DNA of 64,000 nucleotides from JAIYDQ01 sp034408855. GTDB taxonomy: Bacteria; Planctomycetota; Planctomycetia; Pirellulales; Pirellulaceae. This document shows, one piece after another, positions 32,917-43,200 of this stretch. Location: positions 27,093-91,092 of the forward strand of contig JAWXCK010000065.1 in the NCBI GenBank assembly GCA_034408855.1, written 5' to 3'. The position numbers were made by a program, and so were the translations under genes. How positions within the stretch are numbered: position 1 is the first letter of the stretch; the number at the start of each line of letters is the position of its first letter. The notes under the pieces are model-generated. The model was not told the DNA's origin, did not search any database, and saw only the letters and a program-made list of their open reading frames with translations.

Positions 32917-34908
32917 CTATTCAGGGCTGAATTGTTCGGAAGCCGATTCCGGGGTGACGTATGTCGCGCCTTCTTGGCCGACCATTTCCGGAGAGAATGA
33001 ACCCTGGCTGATTGGGCCTGGCTGAACGGAGACCGTTGTGCCCGGATCACGAGGTGTATAATCGCGGCCTCGTTGATAGGCACTGGAGTATGCACCGTCG
33101 GTATAACCAGCTTCGGCTAATTGAACTTGGTTATAGTTCAGCAGCGAACCTTTTTCGCGATGGAAATCTCGAAGAGCCAACATATAGTCGGTAAGCGCAC
33201 GATGATAACTGCTTGTGCTCGTGGCGAGCGATTGTTGGGCGAGCAAGAGAAAATTGATATTGATCAAACCGCGTTCGTATCGATTGCGAAGGACTTCGAC
33301 TTGCTGTTGGTCGGCTTCGACGCGGTTGTAGTTCGTCTGTACCTGTGCGTAACTTCTCGCGATCTGTCGCTGCGAGTTGCTAAGATCGTGTGAAATCCGC
33401 AGTTCCATCTCTTTAAGAACACTGCATTCGCGAACGAGACTTAACTGAGCATTCCGCATCGCAGAAGATGCTTGTCGCAATCCGACGTTATAATTCCATT
33501 CCAGTCCGGCTTGCCATTCCTGAAAATTGCCTTCGGTAATATTTTGGGCTAAACTCGAGAATTGGTTATTCGGATCGCGAGCATCGATGAGATGATCGCC
33601 AAGCCCACGCCATCGATAGAGGGTAACGGCATCTAATCGAGCGCGTCGGTTTAATCGCGAAGCCAACAATTCTAGCTCGCGACGTTTGATCGTCCATTTT
33701 TGCTTGCGGATCTCGACGCGTTGCGAAGTCGCATCGGCGACGGCTCGATACCAATCGACTTGAATTTCAGCTTGCAGCGGTTGATCGGTTGGCTTAATCA
33801 ATCGACCATCGTTGGCGGTAACGCCCATGAGATATCGCAAACGTTGCTCAGTGGCGAACAACCCATTGGTGCTTGCTAAAGCATCGTTGACTAGCGATTC
33901 GAAGAGATAGTATTGCGATCGAGCTTGAGCTTCGGCATCGGCTTCGCCACCGCGGGCTCCGACTTTCTGCAATTCATGGATGCGTTGCCAAGTTTGCAGC
34001 GAGTTTTCTCGGCCGGTAACTTGAGCATCTAACGTGCGATAGGCAAAATAGAGTTCCCAGTATGCAGTCTCGACGTCGTCGACTAGCGTTACAACACCGC
34101 GCTCGAAATCGGCTAAAGAAATGTCCAAGTTGATACGCGCAATTAAGACCCCGTTGTACTGTCCGACCGGACTGTTGGGGCCCGCGATGCGGTTGTAGGT
34201 GGTTCCGTAACCCTGCATCAATGGCTGACGCATGCCCGCTTCAAGGAAGCCTACAAAACTGCTGTTAAATTGTAGACCTGGATTATTGTTGCGGTCGTAA
34301 ACAACGTTCGAATTTAAAGTAAATTTCGTGCCGGTTGCCGTTGTTTTAGTGATCGAATTGATATAGTTTCCTGTGGTTTGCTCCAGAGATGCCGGAAAAA
34401 TGAAACTCAGCGACGGCAATCGGTTCTGAGGGCGATTATTCTTTTGCCAGAAGAGTTCGGTCGAGACCTGCGCGTCGAAAGCGGACAAGGCTGCTTCGAC
34501 GCCATTGATCGGATTCGACTCGGCCAGTCCAGGATCGAGAGTCGTCGAAGTGCCGAGCTGGGTTTGTACGATCGAGCCGCCAATCGAGCGAAGGACATCG
34601 CTGCTGTGAAGGGCCGTGTTAACAGCTTCTTGAAGCGAAAGATCCCAAGCTGGGACTTCGCTCGGGTTCTTGATCGAGAACGGGATCGGAATCGCCGTCG
34701 ATTCCGGTGCGTTGCACGAGGCAACATCGGGGTACTCGATCTGATGGGCAAAATTCTGATAGTAGGCGATATCCTTGGTGTCCCGCCAAGCTGAGAATCG
34801 GTCGATGGGAGCTCGACAGCCCGTGCCTAACATCAACGCTGTCAATGAATAGGAAGTGCATTTTCGAAGGATCGAAGATGTTTGAAAAACGCTTTTTTGC
34901 AGAAGCAT
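32917..34908 (-). CDS. TolC-family outer-membrane channel protein
   Basis: A 663-residue outer-membrane efflux protein. The signal region ends SLTALMLGTGCRAP, a lipobox-like Cys that would anchor it in the outer membrane. Long helical hairpins of the family are visible at about 260-400 (FERGVVTLVDDVETAYWELY) and 490-610 (ELRISHDLSNSQRQIARSYA). The N-terminal 110 residues and the Tyr/Pro-rich C-terminal tail are longer than in E. coli TolC. It is the first gene of the four-gene adaptor operon. The ABC exporter on the opposite strand is a likely partner. Confidence 0.88.
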   Translation of the reverse strand: MLLQKSVFQTSSILRKCTSYSLTALMLGTGCRAPIDRFSAWRDTKDIAYYQNFAHQIEYPDVASCNAPESTAIPIPFSIKNPSEVPAWDLSLQEAVNTALHSSDVLRSIGGSIVQTQLGTSTTLDPGLAESNPINGVEAALSAFDAQVSTELFWQKNNRPQNRLPSLSFIFPASLEQTTGNYINSITKTTATGTKFTLNSNVVYDRNNNPGLQFNSSFVGFLEAGMRQPLMQGYGTTYNRIAGPNSPVGQYNGVLIARINLDISLADFERGVVTLVDDVETAYWELYFAYRTLDAQVTGRENSLQTWQRIHELQKVGARGGEADAEAQARSQYYLFESLVNDALASTNGLFATEQRLRYLMGVTANDGRLIKPTDQPLQAEIQVDWYRAVADATSQRVEIRKQKWTIKRRELELLASRLNRRARLDAVTLYRWRGLGDHLIDARDPNNQFSSLAQNITEGNFQEWQAGLEWNYNVGLRQASSAMRNAQLSLVRECSVLKEMELRISHDLSNSQRQIARSYAQVQTNYNRVEADQQQVEVLRNRYERGLININFLLLAQQSLATSTSSYHRALTDYMLALRDFHREKGSLLNYNQVQLAEAGYTDGAYSSAYQRGRDYTPRDPGTTVSVQPGPISQGSFSPEMVGQEGATYVTPESASEQFSPE

Positions 34909-35256
34909 CGCATCGTCCGTGGTAGGGGAATGCTATCTATCGTCCAGGCTATGCGCGCTGAGACTAAACCAATTATTCGCTACCGGTGGTATCGGAGGAT
35001 CGATCGGCATGACTAGAAGAATCAGACCTTTGCTGACGCGACAAATTCAACTTGCGGGTCGGACATTGGGAATGTTCGTTAGAGTTTGCCAATCCGATGT
35101 ACGCTTTTTCTCACACTCAACTAGAATGGACTCTCGCTCGTAGTTCCGCCTTTAGGCGGCAAACCAGCGTACCAAGTTTGCATTCCCGCTTCATGCGGCA
35201 AACTACTAACCTAACCACCGGCAACTTAAACCTTTTTGCTTCATCGAGTCCGATCA
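34909..35256. other. Divergent intergenic region with hairpin repeat pair
   Basis: 348 bp between divergent genes (TolC operon and a plus-strand membrane protein). It holds two hairpins at 35,146-35,159 (ccgcc-tttа-type loop, ccgcc/ggcgg) and 35,186-35,198 (ccgc/gcgg), bounded by GTAGTT at about 35,140 and AACTAC at 35,201-35,206. These look like another dispersed repeat type. No convincing coding frame or promoter consensus was identified; the promoters for both flanking genes must be here. Confidence 0.5.
35140..35206. repeat. Paired hairpin repeat, family C
   Basis: Starts gtagttccgcctttaggcgg and ends catgcggcaaactac. Outer arms GTAGTT(C/T) are inverted with minor mismatch. Each half contains a short perfect hairpin. 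No target duplication was recognised. Confidence 0.55.
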
Positions 35257-35955
35257 ATGAGCCAACGCGCCAACTTTCAACAAAGCTATCTAAACCGTTA
35301 TCTCTTATTAGCCGGAGTCTTACTGCCGATCGCGCTTTGGTTTGCCTACGATGGTTTCATCGGTTACCCGAAAGAGCTTGAACGCGCTCGAAAATACGAC
35401 CCGTTGCGAGAACTCGAACCCAAAGACAAAAAGGTTCAGTGGCAAGCAATCGCCAAAGAGAACGGCTGGAGCATGAAAGAGCCTAAGAAGAAAGGTGACG
35501 AAATCGCCGACTCGATTACCGGACAATACGTTTGGGGAAGTCTTTTTCTTCTGGCTGGTGGAATTGCATTGATTTACTATGTTCGATCGCGAGGTTCGTG
35601 GGTGGAGTTAACGGCAACAGGTTTGAAGACCAGTTGGGGGCAAAAAATGGATTTCACCGACGTGACGCAACTCGATAAAAAGAAATGGGAAACCAAAGGT
35701 ATCGCCAAGGCCACTTACCGTGAAAACACACTGAATCGAATCTTCGTTTTTGATGACTTCAAATTCGATCGAGAACCGCTTGGGAAAATACTTCGGCAAC
35801 TGGAAAGCAAAATATTACGATCGCAGATCGTCGGCGGCCCGCCAGAACCACCGAAAAACGAGGTCGAAGTCGAAAAGGACGTAAAGGACAAAAGCGACGA
35901 AAGTGAATTAAGCACGAGCAAGCCATCGTCAATCGATTCGAGCGAAGTCACGTAA
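35257..35955 (+). CDS. Predicted two-segment membrane protein, function unknown
   Basis: A 232-residue protein with two membrane segments (about 15-33, LLLAGVLLPIALWFAYDGF, and about 92-110, YVWGSLFLLAGGIALIYYV) flanking a Lys/Glu-rich loop. After them comes a soluble beta-rich domain of about 80 residues (WVELTATGLKTSWGQKMDF) resembling PH-like domains in outline only. The C-terminus is acidic and low complexity. The EKDVKDKSDESE part is encoded by the aaaggacgtaaaggac repeat also found at 15,131-15,190. ATG at 35,257 is chosen over a TTG at 35,236. Not recognised as a named family. It stands alone and converges with the next gene. Confidence 0.75.
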   Translation: MSQRANFQQSYLNRYLLLAGVLLPIALWFAYDGFIGYPKELERARKYDPLRELEPKDKKVQWQAIAKENGWSMKEPKKKGDEIADSITGQYVWGSLFLLAGGIALIYYVRSRGSWVELTATGLKTSWGQKMDFTDVTQLDKKKWETKGIAKATYRENTLNRIFVFDDFKFDREPLGKILRQLESKILRSQIVGGPPEPPKNEVEVEKDVKDKSDESELSTSKPSSIDSSEVT

Positions 35956-35972
35956 ACGGGCTTATTGGTGTC

Positions 35973-35990
35973 GTGAGCCGTGCCGCTCAC
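35973..35990. terminator. Hairpin between convergent genes (repeat A fragment)
   Basis: GTGAGCCGTGCCGCTCAC has a 6-bp stem. Read on the minus strand it begins GTGAGCGGCACGG, matching the repeat A arms at 12,037 and 26,745. It lies between two convergent stops and could terminate in both directions, although there is no T run. Confidence 0.4.
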
Positions 35991-35998
35991 ACTAGGAT

Positions 35999-37864
35999 TT
36001 ACCCACCCAGTTTGCCAACCGCTAATTCCATGTCGCGCACGAGTGAGTCTTGCAAATAGCGCTGGAGCATCTGCCGGGTTAGATTGAACATCTGGTCAAT
36101 ACGTTTTTGCGAAACCGACGGAATTTTTTCGCGGTCGCTTGCGAGAATCCTCCCCTGAATCATGTCGAGCTGTTTCGACATTGACTCATACGTCTTTTCT
36201 TCTTGCAGTTCTTTTAAGAGACTGCCGGCTTCAGCCTTCTTGTTTTCTTGAACGCGCTGCTTGATTCGAGTCGCTAAGATTTGTCGCCGTGCGACGATAT
36301 CGAGGATCTCGCTTTGCACTCCTTTGATGAAGGCTTCCGATTCCAGACGTCGACGATCGTCGGGCAGTGCGGCGATTTCCACTTCCGAAAGACCGGTTAC
36401 GACAGGCAAACGAGCAAGTAGCGTGTTGCCATGTTTGACATAATAAAGATAGAGCGGAGCACGCAACTGGACGGTGGCTTTTTCAGGCTTTTTATTCGGG
36501 TCGACTTTTTTCGGTTCTTCACCACCTTCAGCATCGCGTGGAACCGGCACGTCATAAGTAGCCACAGGCGACTTCGTTTCGCCGAGCGTGGCAATTCCAC
36601 GCCAGTCCGAGCGAGATTCAAAAGTAAGATCCTCGGTACCAGGAGTCCGTCGATAGACCTCTGCACCGGGAATACGAATTTTTGGATCGATGACAACACC
36701 CATTTGAAGGTCCGTCGAATCCGTAACCGGTCGAACGCGAAGGCATATCTTGCGTGTTCGCTTGTTCTTGCGACCAGCCAATGGACTGCGAATGCCGGTG
36801 AAAATCGAGCCATGTGCGTTCACCGAATCGCCGCTGGTCATTGCGACATAGGTCCACGGAATATTCTGTAGCAACGTCGGGACACCGTTTCGATCATCTC
36901 GTCGAACGTACGGCTGAAGTACGTCGCCAATCATAAGCTTTGCCGGATGCTCCTCTTCCATAACCAACCCACCCGCTCGAATGCGCAATTGAGCCGTTTT
37001 AAGATCTGCATCTTCGATACGGGCTAGCGGTGCAAAGGCGTTTTGCGAGGCGTAAGCAATGGCTCTGGGAACAGCTTCCCAAAGCGGCACGGTGGCAGTA
37101 ACCAATGGGCCCACGACTCGCACGACGCAATCGATCTCTCGTATCTGAATCTGAAATTGTTCATCGGTGGTCGCTGTGATCGAGACCGCGAATATCTTGT
37201 CATGCGTTTTTAAGAGCGAATCCAATTGCCAAGGAAATCGCGTCGGGATAAACCGAACGCTACGGCCCATCGTTTCCAATTCCGATCGACGAATTAAGGC
37301 CGTTAAAATATCGCCCGTTTTGAGCTTCGCAAGAAAGTCTGCCGTCGAGCCTTCGGCGCCGACGAGTTTGTCAGACATGCGTTTCCAAATCGATTCGTCC
37401 TCGAACGCAACAATCTCGCGTTTCACTTCGTTCAAGTTCGAAGAAGCCAAGTAAATGGCCTCCGATTTTTCGACGATGGTTTCAAGCGTTCTGATTTCCT
37501 TCGAATCGGGATGATTTCTTCCGACGACCAGTACAAATTCGCTATCGAGAATGTGCTGGATCGTAAACTGGTCAAGCTCGCGGAGGATCGACGAAAAGAG
37601 ACTTCGCGGCGTCGCTTGTGCATCGATATCCGCCGTCGGACCGTAGACGATTTCCATCTGCGGGCGCAAACGCTCGAGTAATTTTTCATGAACGGAAGCA
37701 GGGCAGGGGAGGGCAGGGTCGATGCTAAGCCACAATCGCATGCGATAGGGACTGAATTCCCATGGCAATTCCTGAGCCGACGTCGTGGAAACTGCAAGGC
37801 ATGGCAACAAGGTTCCCAATACGACCGGCACAACCATTCGAAAGATGCGATCAAGGAGTAACAT
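35999..37864 (-). CDS. Secreted protein of unknown function
   Basis: A 621-residue protein with an N-terminal signal (RMVVPVVLGTLLPCLAVSTTSA). No named domain was recognised. A hydrophilic body contains LRMRLWLSID-like openings (YRMRLWLSIDPALPCPA), a segment with GRNHPDSKEIRTLE, a beta-rich part (RICLRVRPVTDS-like, about 385-470) and a Lys/Glu-rich coiled coil (about 525-600). It is the last gene of the eight-gene operon and its start overlaps the solute-binding protein gene by 14 bp, so they are likely cotranslated. A partnership in one envelope complex is an inference. Confidence 0.78.
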   Translation of the reverse strand: MLLLDRIFRMVVPVVLGTLLPCLAVSTTSAQELPWEFSPYRMRLWLSIDPALPCPASVHEKLLERLRPQMEIVYGPTADIDAQATPRSLFSSILRELDQFTIQHILDSEFVLVVGRNHPDSKEIRTLETIVEKSEAIYLASSNLNEVKREIVAFEDESIWKRMSDKLVGAEGSTADFLAKLKTGDILTALIRRSELETMGRSVRFIPTRFPWQLDSLLKTHDKIFAVSITATTDEQFQIQIREIDCVVRVVGPLVTATVPLWEAVPRAIAYASQNAFAPLARIEDADLKTAQLRIRAGGLVMEEEHPAKLMIGDVLQPYVRRDDRNGVPTLLQNIPWTYVAMTSGDSVNAHGSIFTGIRSPLAGRKNKRTRKICLRVRPVTDSTDLQMGVVIDPKIRIPGAEVYRRTPGTEDLTFESRSDWRGIATLGETKSPVATYDVPVPRDAEGGEEPKKVDPNKKPEKATVQLRAPLYLYYVKHGNTLLARLPVVTGLSEVEIAALPDDRRRLESEAFIKGVQSEILDIVARRQILATRIKQRVQENKKAEAGSLLKELQEEKTYESMSKQLDMIQGRILASDREKIPSVSQKRIDQMFNLTRQMLQRYLQDSLVRDMELAVGKLGG

Positions 37865-40214
37865 TTAACCGCCATTTCTGGATGTCTTGATACAAGGTGA
37901 CCGGGCGCTTCGGAACATTCTTGAGAATTGTACTTCGATACGCAAACGACTCGCTGACTTGCCACAGCGGTAGCACAGGAAGATGTGCGCTGACGAGGGT
38001 ATGCAGATCCTGACAAAACAGACGGACCTCGCGCCAATTCCGCGCCGTCCTCAAGTTGCTCAAGACCTGCACGATGAAAATGCTGTCACTCTCCGCGATA
38101 CCACCCTTGCCGAATAGCCGTTCGGCGTCGGTGGCTGGTTCCCAAAGGGCAGCCGAGACATAAAGTAGATCGATTGGCTTTTCCGGGTCGTTCCGTTGGT
38201 CAGACTTCAGTACGACCAACTCTGCAGGAATTCCGATCAATGCCCACTGTTGAATAAACGCTTGGCCGGCGACTTTGGCCGATTCGTAATCGGGAATACC
38301 GAGTCGAATCGGTGACAATTCCGGCGGCGGCTCCTTCGCTTTGGTTGCCATCGTCGTTAGCTTTTGTTTGGTGAGAAGCAACAGCAACTTAGCGAGGCGA
38401 GGGTCATAAGGAATCGGCAATACGTCTTTGTTATAGGCATAAGAGAGCGGGTCGTTTTCATCTTGGCCAAACGGAAACGGTCCGCTGATTAATCGGCTAT
38501 CGAGCGATCTTGCACCGCCAAGAATTTCGCCATCGAGAATCGCTTGTCGATTAACGGCATACAGGAGAGCTCGACGAAAGTCACGATCGGCAACGAATGG
38601 GTTGTCGCCCACCGGTACTAGCATATGCACCATCGGCAACGCATAGGACTCGACTCGAATGGTTTTTTCTCGAGCTAGGAGCGCGGCGTCGGCCGGAAAC
38701 AATCGATCGATCATCTCGATGTTTCCTTTCACAAGATCAGCGATCGCTTTCTTCGGGTCGCTATAGACCGCTTCGACGACTTCGAGCGGTTGTCCTTCGG
38801 CGACCTTGGCAGTTCGAGACCACCGGTACGAGATTCGTCCTTCACCGCGGTCCTCTCCGCGATGATAGAAGCCCGACGCCTCGGAAGATTCCTGTCCCAA
38901 TTCGTCTAGCGGCCATTGCAAAAACGCGTGAGGCAATACATGTGGGCGATTGAGTTTAATGGTTAACTGAGCCGGACCGCTAACACTTACCTCTTTCATA
39001 ATCGCGGCCCAGGACGGACGGTATTCGTCACTTGTAACGACCGTTCTGCGAAGCAACCACTGGGAGATATCATAGGCGTTAGGAACGCCAGGATTCGTCG
39101 CGTCCTGTATGCGAAGCTCCAGTTCGGTTCGATCATCGCTATGAATGAAATTGCCAAGGCTCATTTGATACGTCCCGCCTTCAGGACCCGTGTTGCGAAA
39201 GGCGAATAGCGATTGTGAAGTGAGATTGCCGCCCCGACGAACAGGCCAGTCAGCAATCTCGGTCGCGTCTAAGCGATTCGATGTCTGGAAAACGCCGACC
39301 CGTACCATCGGATAAACCAACAAGAGTTCCTGGAGAAGCGATTGGCCTCCCCGGATTTCGGGCGCGATCTCGAGCATTCGAGTCGCCGCGACGCGTGCGT
39401 CCGGAAAATTTCCAGCGTCTCGCAACTCGAAGGCTTTGCTGCGAAACGTTTCGGCGTAGTCGATAAATTTCTGCTTCCAAATAGCGACCGCCGGAATCGG
39501 CGAATGCTTATAGTCTCGCTCGAGTCGCTGGACCATCAAACGGGCCGTCGCCAGTTCGCCGTCGTCGAAGTATTTTTCGATCATCTGACTCGCCAGTTCC
39601 GATATCTTCGCCGTCATTTGCGGTACTCGCCTGCTGTTAGGATAGACGCGAAGGAATTCTTCGAGGACAGCCAAGGCATGGGCATACTCGACCGAACCAA
39701 TCATTTCACCGGCGCTGACCAACAAAAACTTTTCGCGCATCTGGTCGAGGCCAGCCGTCTGCGGATAATTCACCATCAACACGTTGAGATGTTCGAAGGC
39801 TGGTGCAAATTGTCGAGCGTCGAGCAAGGCTTTGGCTTCCGAGAGAATCAGACTCTCGTACGTCTCGAGTTTGGCGATATCCCGCCAGTAAATTCGATAG
39901 AGACGATCGGGATAGGTCAGGAGCTTGACTTCCAATTCCACTGCCGGCTCGGGATTACTAGGCTGGATGCCGTTAGGGAAATCGATCGGGAAGATGCGAA
40001 CTTCTTGGCCATTCCACTCGTCAGTCAGCGTAATCAAGTCAAATGGTTCGTCGTCCAATATCGAAGTTTCGAACCGTCCTGGCGAAGCTTTGGATTCATC
40101 GACGGCAACAGCCTTCGAACTGAATACGGTGGCCAGCAATAGCCCAAACACCAAGACGCACGAATACAAAAATCGTGGACGGGCTATTCGTGATTTAAGA
40201 CGACGGTACTTCAT
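37851..40214 (-). CDS. Family 5 extracellular solute-binding protein with N-terminal helical-repeat region
   Basis: A 787-residue secreted protein. The N-terminal 320 residues hold helical repeats (FAPAFEHLNVLMVNYPQTAG, MIEKYFDDGELATARLMVQR). The C-terminal 460 residues match SBP family 5 (peptide/nickel-binding class): KAIADLVKGNIEMIDRLFPA, DRDFRRALLYAVNRQAILDG and KLLLLLTKQKL. No permease or ATPase of the Opp type is adjacent, unusual for this family. The gene overlaps the upstream propeller gene by 4 bp (ATGA) and the downstream one by 14 bp. It may have been recruited as a binding module of the ExbBD-type assembly. Confidence 0.8.
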   Translation of the reverse strand: MKYRRLKSRIARPRFLYSCVLVFGLLLATVFSSKAVAVDESKASPGRFETSILDDEPFDLITLTDEWNGQEVRIFPIDFPNGIQPSNPEPAVELEVKLLTYPDRLYRIYWRDIAKLETYESLILSEAKALLDARQFAPAFEHLNVLMVNYPQTAGLDQMREKFLLVSAGEMIGSVEYAHALAVLEEFLRVYPNSRRVPQMTAKISELASQMIEKYFDDGELATARLMVQRLERDYKHSPIPAVAIWKQKFIDYAETFRSKAFELRDAGNFPDARVAATRMLEIAPEIRGGQSLLQELLLVYPMVRVGVFQTSNRLDATEIADWPVRRGGNLTSQSLFAFRNTGPEGGTYQMSLGNFIHSDDRTELELRIQDATNPGVPNAYDISQWLLRRTVVTSDEYRPSWAAIMKEVSVSGPAQLTIKLNRPHVLPHAFLQWPLDELGQESSEASGFYHRGEDRGEGRISYRWSRTAKVAEGQPLEVVEAVYSDPKKAIADLVKGNIEMIDRLFPADAALLAREKTIRVESYALPMVHMLVPVGDNPFVADRDFRRALLYAVNRQAILDGEILGGARSLDSRLISGPFPFGQDENDPLSYAYNKDVLPIPYDPRLAKLLLLLTKQKLTTMATKAKEPPPELSPIRLGIPDYESAKVAGQAFIQQWALIGIPAELVVLKSDQRNDPEKPIDLLYVSAALWEPATDAERLFGKGGIAESDSIFIVQVLSNLRTARNWREVRLFCQDLHTLVSAHLPVLPLWQVSESFAYRSTILKNVPKRPVTLYQDIQKWRLNVTP

Positions 40215-43200
40215 AAAGCGTCCGCCTCGGTCGACGAAGTAAAAGTCGCACTTGCGGGGACAGCGATCAAGACCCCTTCGCTACCTGGGAAGAGCAATCC
40301 ATTGCCGTAGACGAAAGGCGCTCCCGCAAGTGGCTCGCCAATTCTGACTTTGGCACGTAGCTCACCTGACTCCGCAATAAATCGAAACATCGTTCCATTG
40401 CTTGAATTGATCAGGATGTCGTCGCCTTGTATAACGGCTGGCCCAACGAGTCCTATTTTGGCCAAGGGCGTTTTCCAAAGCGGTTTCCCCGACTTGCTAT
40501 GAGCCACCAATCCAAACGTTTCGGAATAGACTAAAAACTGTTCACCGACTGCGTACGGTCCCCAGGTGACTCGACCATCGATATCCGACGATTCAATCTT
40601 TTCTAAATCGGAACCGTTGTAGAACTCTAATACGTCTTGAGCACTTCCGTGAGCTGCCGCGCAAACAACGTCACCGATTGCAGCAAGACGTCGAATTAAC
40701 GTTAGCGATGTATTGACTTGCGAAAGTTCTTTGAGTTGTTTACCAGCTCCGAGTCGATAGAGGATTTTCTGATTGGTAGCCGCGACAATAGTTTGCTGAT
40801 CGGATAACAAAACGGGCGCGATCCATTGTGTGTTCACACCTACTTCCAGTGTCGGTTGAAACGGAGCACCTACGGCCTTCCCATTGATTGGATCGATCAA
40901 GGCTAGTTGAGCATTGTCCAAGGGAATAACCAAGGCCGAACCGACCGACAGTGCTTCGGTCGATGGAAAACCTCTTGAAATCTGCAGTTGATTGACCTGT
41001 AAATTGCTTCCGGCAGGCGCGTTAGGATTGAGCAACGCAACATGATTGCCTTGCAACGTATTTAATAAAGCGACGTTACCGTTTGGCAGCAACGTTGGAT
41101 TCGAGAATTGCATCGCTCGTTGATTGCGGCCAGGGTTCTCGGTCGCATTGAGCGGTTTTCCCGAAGTAAATGCCGACGCATCGATCGAGTAAAATGCGGC
41201 TTGAGAATTAACCGCTGCCAAACCGCCGGCGGCGACGTTCTCGATAGCAACAATCGGCACTCCAAGATCAACTTCCCAAGCTGGTTCGCCAGTCGTTCCT
41301 AGCGTTGCCGAAACACGAACGCCTTGCGTTCCGCGAACCAATCGAGCATGAACGACATAGTCCTCCATCTTAAATGGCGGCGAAACAAATTGATCTTCAT
41401 CCTCGCGGATCCAGTCGTTAACGAGCTTCTGTTTGCTGACTTGAATCTGAAAACGAGCGAATCGATTCGAGGCAATCCAAAGTTCATTTCCAGCCACGAG
41501 CGGCCAAGCCAATCTTGGCCGCAAATCGCTGGCGACAAGATTCGCGACCTTATTCAATTTGTCGCCCGTACTGGCAGGTTCGACGTCAAAGGCGATCGTT
41601 TCGCCCAGATCTGTCATCACGACCAGTCGACGGCCGTCGAGACTTGGTGGGACAACGACATGCCCTTTTAACGGCGGAATGGTTGCTTGCGCAATTTCTA
41701 ACTTTGCACCTTTCTCGTCGCTAGCTTTCAAAATCTTGATTTCACAAGCGCCAGCACTGACATTTTGGAAGAGGATCAACTGACCCAGGGCATAGACTGG
41801 CGGCACGGCAATCGTTCCCTCGGCATGTCCTAAATAGTAAACTTCGCTACACGAGCCATCGCTTCGAGAAAGGACGTATAGATTCGAGTGATCGCCGATC
41901 GCAAATCGCGATGTTTTACTCGATCCACCACCCAAACCCACGTCGAGTTTTTGCGGTAACTGCTTGCTCCATTTGGCTTGCCCCGTCGACGCATCTAGCG
42001 CAAAGGTTCTTCCGTCAGCCGTCGTGACATAAATCGTTTCGCCTTCAATCGATGGCGAAAGAACAGGATTCCCGAAGTCGATTTCCCAAAGGGTCGTACC
42101 ATCTTGCGACGACAATCGCGACAACCGATTTTGACTAGGGTTCACCACCAAGCAATCGGTTTCGGGGGCACTCGAAAGCCGAATCGGTTCGGAAGCATTG
42201 TCCATCCCGACGAGCTTTCGCCAGAGCACCTCGCCATCCGAGCCTCGGATGGCATAGATAGAGCCTTTTGCTTTGACAAACAGGGTTTGCTCTTGCGTTA
42301 GGTTGACTTCTGAACCGTTGCGTTTGTACAGCAAAACACTCCGACCGAGCGGTTCGTTCGCTTGGGTATCCGCAACGGTCGGTTTTCGATCCGTCGACTT
42401 GACGGCTTGTTGTTGGAGCGAAGTGGCTTGTTGAAGCAGTGACAATAGCTGCGTTTCAATGGCTAACTGCGGATATTTCCGAACGACCGTTCGACGAGCT
42501 TGATAAGCGGCGTCGACATCACCTTTTTCGAGACTGATTTTCATCGTTTCAACTGCCTCAACCAGATCGTTTGCCCGTTGAACGTCGCGCACGATTCGTT
42601 CTCGATCTTCCTCGATCGATTTAATTCGACTTTCGTTCGTGACGCGAGAAGTGTTAGAGATGTATTGTGGATTTTGCATCAGCGCAAAATGTTCGTCGAG
42701 CTTATCGATTAACTCTTTTCGTTCAGCAGTAGTCTTCACGCTATCGGCGCGTTGAACCAGTTTAGATGCGACGCTGACCAACGCCGAAGCAAGGTCGCTT
42801 CGAATACCGGTATCCTCCATGCTCGGCTCATTGACAATCGTTGGAAGAACCAGGATTGCTTTATCGACGGCTACCACGGGATCGCCAAGCTGCTCGCTGG
42901 CCTGGCGAATGGTAGCGATGGCGGCAAAGGCCTTGGCGGCGCTCGCCTTTTCTTCTTTCGGAAATTTTTTGGCAAAATTGGTGAAGCGTTCGACTGCGAC
43001 TTGATAGTCACGGCTCTCGTAGGCCTCCTGAGCTTGCTCATAAAACTGTGCCGAGTTGCCTGATACTACCCAAAACACCAACCAAGCCAACATGGCCATG
43101 AGAACTGACAAAACAAAGCCGACTCCCCAGATTCGGAACGAATCCCACGAATTCCCCGTCGGTCCGGCGATCTTTACAGGCTTTAAAAACGACGCTGACG

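Noticed and set aside
39342..40142. Plus-strand frame of 266 codons
   Set aside because: It is antisense to the helical-repeat part of the solute-binding protein and has no recognisable motif.
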